Positions 6,703 through 11,796 of a stretch of 11,796 bases of DNA are shown here, piece by piece (position 1 is the stretch's first letter; each line of letters opens with the position of its first letter). The DNA is from an uncultured Clostridia bacterium (lineage in GTDB: Bacteria; Bacillota; Clostridia; Christensenellales; Aristaeellaceae). The translations under genes were made by a program, and so were the position numbers. Below the pieces are notes generated by a model. That model ran no database searches and was not told the origin of the DNA. It worked only from the letters and a program-made list of their open reading frames with translations. The stretch lies in contig CAMOUF010000306.1 in assembly GCA_946626395.1 (NCBI GenBank), forward strand, positions 1-11,796, given 5' to 3'.

Positions 6703-7393
6703 AGGACAAACCTCCGTCTAATTTGGCGATCAGGAACAGATGGCCCGGCACCCCGTCAAAGCGCAGGGATGGACAGCCTGCGTTTCTGAAAAGCCCGGTC
6801 AAAACATCCTTGGTGAGTAAATGAATATGCTCTGGATTATTGTCCGGCTTGCTGGGCACCGTGACCACCACGAACCGCCGCGCCAGCCGCACGGCGTTAT
6901 TCACCGCCGCCTGCACGTCGGGAATGTGCTCCAGCACCTCCAGCAGAGTTACCACGTCAAAGGAATGAACTGGCGCGTCCCATACGCACAGATCCTGCTT
7001 GAGGGCGGTAAGCTGCGGAAAGCCGCCGTCATGGATGCAGCGCAGCATATCCACCCGTTTATCCAACAGATCCAGGCTGGTTACCGGCACCCAGGGAAAC
7101 TCCCGCAGGAAGGGAAAGAGAAACACGCCCCTGCCGCTGCCCACGTCCAGCAGGCTTTCCGGCTGGGCGCTTCTTAAAAAACCCATCACGGCTTTCACCC
7201 GGGGCAGTTCCTCAAAGCGCTTGAAATAATGCAGCTTCAGCCCCGCTTCTTTTCCCAGGGCCAGCAGCGCTTCGCAGTCTTCCTCCGTCAGTTCGGAAAG
7301 GAGCTTTAAAAACAAAGGGCCGTTTCCCTTCAGCGCCCCGCGGATATACGCGGCCATGAAGGAGCGGTCATACCGGTCAGACAATTCAGCCAT
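6695..7393 (-). CDS. Class I SAM-dependent methyltransferase linked to RNA repair genes
   Basis: This 232-residue protein has a Rossmann-type methyltransferase core. Motif I is LLDVGSGRG (81-89), an acidic residue ends strand 2 (D108 in SLDLLDKR), and strand 4 is followed by EVLEH (152-156). After strand 5 (RFVVVTVPS) come EHIH (188-191) and a final strand near 218-225. The N-terminal 75 residues are mostly helical and I do not recognise them. I chose ATG 7393, 19 bases after the ispE stop and preceded by GAGAGGAAG; an upstream in-frame extension overlaps ispE and looks non-native. The last 8 bases overlap the ligase start. The E-x-x-E-H plus later histidine resembles the metal site of Hen1 2'-O-methyltransferases, but similar motifs occur in UbiG-like enzymes, so the substrate is open; the context suggests RNA. 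Confidence 0.85.
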   Translation of the reverse strand: MAELSDRYDRSFMAAYIRGALKGNGPLFLKLLSELTEEDCEALLALGKEAGLKLHYFKRFEELPRVKAVMGFLRSAQPESLLDVGSGRGVFLFPFLREFPWVPVTSLDLLDKRVDMLRCIHDGGFPQLTALKQDLCVWDAPVHSFDVVTLLEVLEHIPDVQAAVNNAVRLARRFVVVTVPSKPDNNPEHIHLLTKDVLTGLFRNAGCPSLRFDGVPGHLFLIAKLDGGLSYA

Positions 7394-7412
7394 TTTATAT
7401 TCTTCCTCTCCA

Positions 7413-8252
7413 TCACAGGGCCGTTTCCGTGCGGATACAAACCGCGTATTCTTCTTTGAGCTTTTCATATGCCCGGTCTGCTGTTTGAGCATCCCGGAAT
7501 GCTCCGAACACCACCGACCCAGAGCCGGTCATTTGAGCGAAATCCGCTCCCAGAACATACAGCGCTTCCTTCGCCTGGGCGATGGGCGGCCGCAGGGGGA
7601 TGGAGGCGCTTTCCAGCACGTTTCCTGCAGCGGATCGCAATGCCGCCAAGTCCCCCTTTTCCAGGGCCGAAAGGGCGGCCTCCGTGTCCGGCGGTTTGAT
7701 GGCGGAGCGGTGATAGGCAGTGAACACTTCCTTGGTGGACAGGGCCGGACAGGGCTGTAGGAGCACCAGGGGGAACACATGGCTTGCGATGGGCGTCAGG
7801 ATTTCCCCGATGCCCTGAGCGCGGCGTGGGGCGTTGTGCAGGCAGAAAGGGATATCGGCCCCCAGCTTTTCCCCGATTTGGCATAGCTGATCCAGGGTCA
7901 GGTTCAAGCTCCAGAATTGATTCAGCCCCCGCAATGCCGCCGCGGCGTCGGCGCTGCCGCCCCCCAGGCCCGCACCCATGGGAATGCGCTTTACAAGATG
8001 CATGGCAGCGCCTTTTTGAACGCCTGCCGCTTCCCTCAGCGCGTAAGCGGAACGGACGATCAGATTGTCCCGCCCCGGGGAAAGGGTGTCCGCCCCTTGG
8101 ATCGTCAAGGTGATTTCGCTGGACGAATGGATGGTAAGGGTATCGTATAGGGCCAAGGGCTGCATCAGCATATCCAGCAGGTGATAGCCGTCCGCCCGCT
8201 GCCCTGTCACGTTCAGAGTCCAGTTAATTTTCGCCCGCGCCTGCAGTTCCAT
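7413..8252 (-). CDS. ispE: 4-diphosphocytidyl-2-C-methyl-D-erythritol kinase (IspE)
   Basis: IspE is a GHMP-family kinase that phosphorylates CDP-ME at the 2-hydroxyl in the MEP (non-mevalonate) isoprenoid pathway, in the cytoplasm. The 279-residue product has ARAKINWTLNV at the N-terminus with the conserved lysine (K8) and the ADGYH segment. The GHMP ATP loop PMGAGLGGGSADAA lies at 91-104, the catalytic aspartate is in GADIPF (D133), and MTGSGSVVFG at 241-250 forms the third motif. The length matches the family. I chose ATG 8252, 5 bases after a GGAGG; the open frame extends further upstream, but that part overlaps the histidine kinase. The gene overlaps the 3' end of the histidine kinase by 29 bases, and the methyltransferase follows 19 bases after its stop, so it sits in the middle of the operon. 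Confidence 0.95.
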   Translation of the reverse strand: MELQARAKINWTLNVTGQRADGYHLLDMLMQPLALYDTLTIHSSSEITLTIQGADTLSPGRDNLIVRSAYALREAAGVQKGAAMHLVKRIPMGAGLGGGSADAAAALRGLNQFWSLNLTLDQLCQIGEKLGADIPFCLHNAPRRAQGIGEILTPIASHVFPLVLLQPCPALSTKEVFTAYHRSAIKPPDTEAALSALEKGDLAALRSAAGNVLESASIPLRPPIAQAKEALYVLGADFAQMTGSGSVVFGAFRDAQTADRAYEKLKEEYAVCIRTETAL

Positions 8253-9726
8253 GGTTTCCTCCCTGGGCCGTGCCCTTTTCCAGGGTGATTTCAAATTCCG
8301 CACCGCCCTGGCCGGAGATCAGCCGGATGGATTGGTTATGCCGCTCCATAATGCGCTTGCAGATAGCCAGCCCCAGGCCGGTGCCCTTGCCCACAGTGTG
8401 CGCTTTATCCACTTTATAGAACCGATCGAAAATATACGGCGCGTCCTGGGGCGGGATGCCGATACCGTTGTCCCTGACCCGAAGGGCGATATGGCCGCCC
8501 TCCTGCAGGGTGGTGATCCAGACGGTGCCTTTTTCGGGGGTATACTTGATGGCGTTGTCCAATAGATTGATGACCACCTGCTGGATCTGGTCCGCGTCCG
8601 CCCACACGAAGCAGGGATCGGATTTAAAATCCACTTCGATTTCCAATTGCTTTTCGTCAATGGGCGTCATGCGGGAAATGAGCACCCGGCGGGTCAGCTC
8701 GTTGATGTCAAAATTGCTGTAGGCCAGGCTGATTTCTTCGTTTTCCATCCGGGACAGGTTCAGCAGGCTGTTGATCAGCTTGGCCAGGCGCTGGGTTTCA
8801 TCCACCACCACCTGCAAATACTGGCCGTGCATTTCCTTTGGGATGGTGCCGTCCAGCATGCCCTGGGCAAAGCCCTTGATGGAGGTGATGGGGGAGCGCA
8901 GCTCATGAGATACGTTCGCCACGAAATCCCGGCGGGACTGCTCTAAGGTGGACAGCTGGGCCGCCATATGGTTAAAGGCGTGGGAAAGCTCCTTGATCTC
9001 CTTGCCGCCTTCTTCGGGGGCGCGGGCGTCAAAGTGTCCCCGGGCAAAATCCCCCGCGGCCTGGGCCATGGCAGTGACAGGCCGGGTCATTTGCCGGGCC
9101 ATGAAAAACAGGGCCGTGGCCGCAACGATGAAAATGCCCACCGCCACCAGCAGCGTTTGCCATACCATGCCCTGATAAACAGCGTGAACCGTCTGCGCCG
9201 CCGTCTGCACCAGCACGAAGCCCACCACCGTATGCTGCCGGGTCAATTGGTTGTCCTGCACCCAGGGAACCAGCACGGTAAACAGCGGGCCGGCCTCGCT
9301 GTCCGTGCGCTGCACCACGTCCTGGCCGGACAGGGCCTTTTCCATATACCCGTTCATTTCCTCGTCGGTAATCGTTTTTTTCAGCATCTCGAACAGCTCG
9401 GAAGCGTCTTCGGACTGATACATGGTTTTCCTGGTGCGGTCCACCACGCGGAAATACGCGTTGTAATCGTCATGAAGCTGCTTGGATTTCCAGCGCATAT
9501 AGTCGTACATGACGCTGTTTCCCCGGATGGTGGAAATGGAATCAAAGGATAGCACGCCCGCCAGATGGGCGATTTCCTTGGCATGGGTTTTCAGGGCGTT
9601 GGTGCGGTCCCGAATGCTGTTATTGCGCAGGTTCACATAAGTGACCGCGGACAGCACCCCGACACACGCCAAAATGACTGCCAATGACACGATCAGCAGC
9701 CGGGTGAACATACTCATGTTCCGCAT
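8224..9726 (-). CDS. Membrane-bound sensor histidine kinase
   Basis: This 500-residue two-component sensor pairs with the response regulator encoded just upstream. Its first transmembrane helix (about 8-30) is followed by an extracytoplasmic sensor region of about 155 residues, a second helix (about 190-209), a HAMP linker (210-262), and a HisKA domain with H274 in NVSHELRSP as the predicted phosphoacceptor. The ATPase domain has an N box (NLLDNAIKYT, 387-396), G1 (DNGIGIP, 419-425), an F box (IFDRFYKVD) and G2 (GKGTGLGLAI, 447-456). All catalytic motifs are intact. The extracytoplasmic region (with LFEML, ITDEEMNGYMEKALSG) does not point me to a known ligand; a PAS-like Cache fold is possible. 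The ATG at 9726 lies 6 bases after the regulator's stop with only a weak ribosome binding site, suggesting coupled translation. Its 3' end overlaps ispE by 29 bases. Confidence 0.93.
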   Translation of the reverse strand: MRNMSMFTRLLIVSLAVILACVGVLSAVTYVNLRNNSIRDRTNALKTHAKEIAHLAGVLSFDSISTIRGNSVMYDYMRWKSKQLHDDYNAYFRVVDRTRKTMYQSEDASELFEMLKKTITDEEMNGYMEKALSGQDVVQRTDSEAGPLFTVLVPWVQDNQLTRQHTVVGFVLVQTAAQTVHAVYQGMVWQTLLVAVGIFIVAATALFFMARQMTRPVTAMAQAAGDFARGHFDARAPEEGGKEIKELSHAFNHMAAQLSTLEQSRRDFVANVSHELRSPITSIKGFAQGMLDGTIPKEMHGQYLQVVVDETQRLAKLINSLLNLSRMENEEISLAYSNFDINELTRRVLISRMTPIDEKQLEIEVDFKSDPCFVWADADQIQQVVINLLDNAIKYTPEKGTVWITTLQEGGHIALRVRDNGIGIPPQDAPYIFDRFYKVDKAHTVGKGTGLGLAICKRIMERHNQSIRLISGQGGAEFEITLEKGTAQGGNHGTAGAGEN

Positions 9727-9732
9727 ACAGCA

Positions 9733-10422
9733 TCACTTCACTTCAAATTTGTATCCCACGCCCCATACGGTGCGAATCTGCCAGCCCAGGGCTTCGCTGT
9801 CCTGGAGCTTTTCCCGCAGGCGCTTGATGTGCACGTCCACGGTGCGGCTGTCGCCGAAAAAGTCAAAGCCCCACACCTGCTCCAAAAGCTGCTCCCGGGT
9901 GAATGCCCGGTTCTGATGAGAGGCCAGGAAATAAAGCACTTCCAGCTCCTTGGGCGGCATTTCCAGCAGCTTTCCCTGATAATGCACCTCATATTTTTCC
10001 AGGCTGATGGACAGGCCGGGGAAGGACAGCATATCCTTTTCGCTTTCGCTGGGGCCGGCCCGGCGCAGCACGGCTTTCACCCGGGCCGTCAGCTCCTTGC
10101 CCTCGAAGGGCTTGGTGATATAATCGTCCGCGCCCAGCTCCAGCCCCAGCACCTTATCAAAGGTTTCGTCCTTGGCTGAGAGCATGATGATGGGAATGCT
10201 GCTGGTTTGCCGGATGGCGCGGCACACCTGCCAGCCGTCCATGCCGGGCAGCATGATATCCAAAAGCATCAGGCTGGGCGGATTTTTTTGAAAGGACGCC
10301 ACCGCGTCGTCGCCCCGGGTTTCCGTGGTGACCTCGTAGCCTTCCTTCTCCAGATACAGCTTGACCAATTGGGCGATATTCGGGTCGTCGTCCACGACCA
10401 TGATGGTTTGCTTGTCCTTCAT
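9733..10422 (-). CDS. OmpR/PhoB-family response regulator
   Basis: This is a 229-residue DNA-binding response regulator. The receiver domain (1-120) has the acidic cluster at D11-D13, the phosphoacceptor D55 in LLDIMLPGMDGW, the switch serine S82 and K104 in TKPF. A winged helix-turn-helix occupies about 130-229, with PPKELEVLYFLA, the recognition-helix region SRTVDVHIKRLREKL and the wing VWGVGYKFE. ATG 10422 is preceded by AAGGAG at a 9-base spacing. It is the first gene of the leftward six-gene operon and is partner to the histidine kinase 6 bases downstream. Its target genes are not evident, although autoregulation of this operon is usual for the family and could use the inverted repeat upstream. 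I cannot distinguish between PhoP-, VicR- and ResD-like subgroups. Confidence 0.94.
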   Translation of the reverse strand: MKDKQTIMVVDDDPNIAQLVKLYLEKEGYEVTTETRGDDAVASFQKNPPSLMLLDIMLPGMDGWQVCRAIRQTSSIPIIMLSAKDETFDKVLGLELGADDYITKPFEGKELTARVKAVLRRAGPSESEKDMLSFPGLSISLEKYEVHYQGKLLEMPPKELEVLYFLASHQNRAFTREQLLEQVWGFDFFGDSRTVDVHIKRLREKLQDSEALGWQIRTVWGVGYKFEVK

Positions 10423-10488
10423 AGCATTGCACTCCTTGTTAACTGTCAGGAGAAAGTTTTTTAGATCCGAGTGAGAAATTAAGAATAA

Positions 10489-10521
10489 GGGTGAATAACT
10501 GACATGTTATGTCGTTCATCC
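10489..10521 (-). promoter_or_regulatory. Imperfect inverted repeat upstream of the response regulator gene
   Basis: GACAT (10501-10505) and ATGTC (10509-10513) form a perfect inverted repeat around GTT. Flanking pairing continues imperfectly outward (AAC with GTT, GAA with TTC, GG with CC) across about 33 bases. It lies about 65-100 bases upstream of the regulator start, where an operator or leader hairpin would sit. No convincing -35/-10 pair was found nearby and there is no U-run, so it is not a classical terminator for mutS2. Confidence 0.35.
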
Positions 10522-10543
10522 ATTTGGCCTATTGTTTCTAATA

Positions 10544-10585
10544 ACTCCTAACTCCTCACTCCTAACTCCTCACTCCTAACTCCTC
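10544..10585. repeat. Heptad tandem repeat abutting the mutS2 stop codon
   Basis: Six consecutive heptads alternate between ACTCCTA and ACTCCTC, that is, three exact copies of a 14-base unit over 42 bases. The last heptad overlaps the TGA stop of mutS2 (10584-10586). Read on the minus strand the unit is GAGGAGTTAGGAGT and is rich in purines and GGAG. There are no spacers of CRISPR type and no flanking transposase. Similar short heptad arrays occur as interspersed intergenic repeats in some bacterial genomes; whether this one is repeated elsewhere cannot be seen here. Confidence 0.9.
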
Positions 10586-11796
10586 ATTTTATTTCCACCA
10601 CCGTGACGCCTTCTTCGCCTTCGCCGTATTTGCCCCGGCGGAAGGATTTCACCTGGGGATAGGTTTTTAGATGCTTCTGGATGCCTTCCCGCAGGATGCC
10701 CGTGCCCTTGCCGTGCACGATGGTCACCTCATGGAGCCCAGCCAGCATGGCTTCATCCAAATACTGTTCCACTTCCTCCAGCGCTTCGTCCAGGGCCATG
10801 CCGCGCACGTCGCAGGAAAGGGGCACGGTACGGGTGGCGGAGCCGGTGGACACGGTGACGGAGGATTTTTTCTTGGGCTTGGGTTCATCCACCAGGCGCA
10901 GTTGGCTCAGGTGGGCCTTTAATTTCATGATGCCCGCCTGCAATTGCACTTCGCCCTTGGCGTCTGGCTGGGACAGCACGGTGCCCTTGGTGTTCAGGTG
11001 GGTGATTTCCACAATGTCGCCCACCTTTAAGGTCTTGGGCGGCTCGGCAAAATTGCCGGTAGGAGTGCGCAGACCCTCCGCCAAGCTGTCGATGCCCTGC
11101 TCCAGCTTCTTTTTCAGGGCGTTCACTTCATGGTCAGGGGCGGCGCCTGCCTTTTTCATTTTCTTTAAATCGTACAGGATGGATTCGGAATCCCGCCGGG
11201 CCTTTTCCATGATGCGGCGGGCTTCCTCCTTGGCTTTGCGGGTGGAGGTTTCCCGGCGCTCCTCCATATCCTTGTACAGCTTTTCCGCTTCATTGCGCAG
11301 CCGCACGGTTTCCGCCCGGGCTTCTTCGGCCAATTGCCGCTCTTTTTCCGCGATCTGGCGGTGGTATTCCGCGTTGGCGATCACGTCCTCAAAGCGGATG
11401 GTGTCGTGGGAGAGCAAATCCTTGGCTTCCTCGATCAGGTATTCCGGCAGGCCCAGGCGGCGGGAAATTTCAAAGGCGTTGGATTTGCCCGGCACGCCGA
11501 TGGACAGCCGGTAGGTGGGCCGCAGGGTGGCCACGTCGAATTCCACGCTGGCGTTTTCCACCCCCTTGGTGGACAGGGCGTAAGCCTTCAATTCGCTGTA
11601 ATGGGTGGTGGCGGCGGTGCGGGTTTTGATTTTCAGCAGCGCGTTCAAAATGACCTGGGCCAGGGCCGCGCCCTCGGTGGGGTCGGTGCCCGCGCCCAAT
11701 TCGTCAAAGAGCACCAGGTCCCGGGGGGTGACGGTGTTCATGATGGACACGATATTGGTCATATGGGAGGAGAAGGTGGACAGGGACTGCTCGATG
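10584..11796 (-). CDS. mutS2: MutS2 (Smr-domain ATPase), N-terminal part beyond the right edge
   Basis: MutS2 is a homodimeric ABC-type ATPase of the MutS family. It is known to act in limiting recombination and, in Bacillus (also called RqcU), in splitting collided ribosomes. The window holds roughly the C-terminal half (404 codons, open to the edge). At the edge is the region after Walker B: SIEQSLSTFSSHMTNIV in this family, here visible from IEQSLSTFSSHMTNIV. Then come DELGAGTDPTEG, the switch histidine in ATTHYSELKAYA, and GVPGKSNAFEISRRLGLP. A long charged coiled coil follows (about residues 130-215 of the visible part), then a KOW-like beta segment (VGDIVEITHLNTKGTVLS) and a C-terminal Smr nuclease domain with DVRGMALDEAL and HGKGTG. 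All visible motifs are intact. The stop lies inside a heptad repeat. No terminator hairpin is visible after it, so some read-through into the regulator operon is possible. Confidence 0.96.
   Translation of the reverse strand, partial: IEQSLSTFSSHMTNIVSIMNTVTPRDLVLFDELGAGTDPTEGAALAQVILNALLKIKTRTAATTHYSELKAYALSTKGVENASVEFDVATLRPTYRLSIGVPGKSNAFEISRRLGLPEYLIEEAKDLLSHDTIRFEDVIANAEYHRQIAEKERQLAEEARAETVRLRNEAEKLYKDMEERRETSTRKAKEEARRIMEKARRDSESILYDLKKMKKAGAAPDHEVNALKKKLEQGIDSLAEGLRTPTGNFAEPPKTLKVGDIVEITHLNTKGTVLSQPDAKGEVQLQAGIMKLKAHLSQLRLVDEPKPKKKSSVTVSTGSATRTVPLSCDVRGMALDEALEEVEQYLDEAMLAGLHEVTIVHGKGTGILREGIQKHLKTYPQVKSFRRGKYGEGEEGVTVVEIK

Noticed and set aside
10544..10585. CRISPR array
   Set aside because: The units are contiguous 7/14-base tandem repeats with no spacers, and no cas genes are present.
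10681..11514. 277-codon plus-strand ORF opposite mutS2
   Set aside because: It is Ser/Arg-rich with no domain signature, and the minus frame has clear MutS2 and Smr motifs.

Overview
The window comes from a GC-rich, spore-forming, anaerobic member of the Clostridia (Bacillota). The main grounds are a SpoVT-type sporulation regulator, an NfnAB electron-bifurcating transhydrogenase, a Gx/HepPP-synthase-I family membrane protein, a YkvI-type transporter, MutS2, and strong AAGGAGG-type ribosome binding sites. Order or genus cannot be fixed from the sequence alone.

Layout, left to right. (1) 1-519 (+): spoVT, cut by the left edge. (2) 525-560: a bidirectional terminator, followed on the minus strand by a short unknown ORF (567-752), nfnB (760-2151) and nfnA (2153-2992). 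These read leftward as one operon from an extended -10 promoter near 3060-3068. (3) 2993-3182: a divergent control region with a good sigma-A promoter for the rightward genes and a perfect inverted repeat in the nfnA leader. (4) 3183-3701 (+): Gx/HepPP-I family membrane protein. A terminator-like hairpin follows, whose 3' arm contains the ribosome binding site of the next gene, a YkvI-like membrane protein (3774-4697). (5) 10422 down to 4714 (-): a tightly packed six-gene run, in transcription order an OmpR-type response regulator, a sensor histidine kinase, ispE, a class I methyltransferase, an RNA ligase, and an HD-Pnk end-healing enzyme. Every junction overlaps or is under 20 bases. (6) 10438-10583: a short intergenic region with an imperfect hairpin and a heptad tandem repeat that abuts the stop codon of mutS2. 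(7) 10584-11796 (-): the C-terminal part of mutS2, cut by the right edge.

The most interesting part is the RNA repair cassette at 4714-7393. HD-Pnk would heal broken ends: the HD domain removes 2',3'-cyclic or 3' phosphate, and the kinase adds a 5' phosphate. The nucleotidyltransferase-fold ligase would then seal them. The coupled methyltransferase carries an E-x-x-E-H motif followed by a downstream histidine. This recalls the metal site of Hen1, the 2'-O-methyltransferase of the Pnkp/Hen1 repair system, but the motif is not exclusive to Hen1. The cassette sits downstream of, and probably in one transcript with, a two-component system and ispE, which suggests (inference) expression tied to an envelope or environmental signal. 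The rest of the window is ordinary core metabolism and housekeeping: redox balancing by NfnAB, isoprenoid precursor synthesis by IspE, and ribosome rescue or recombination control by MutS2.
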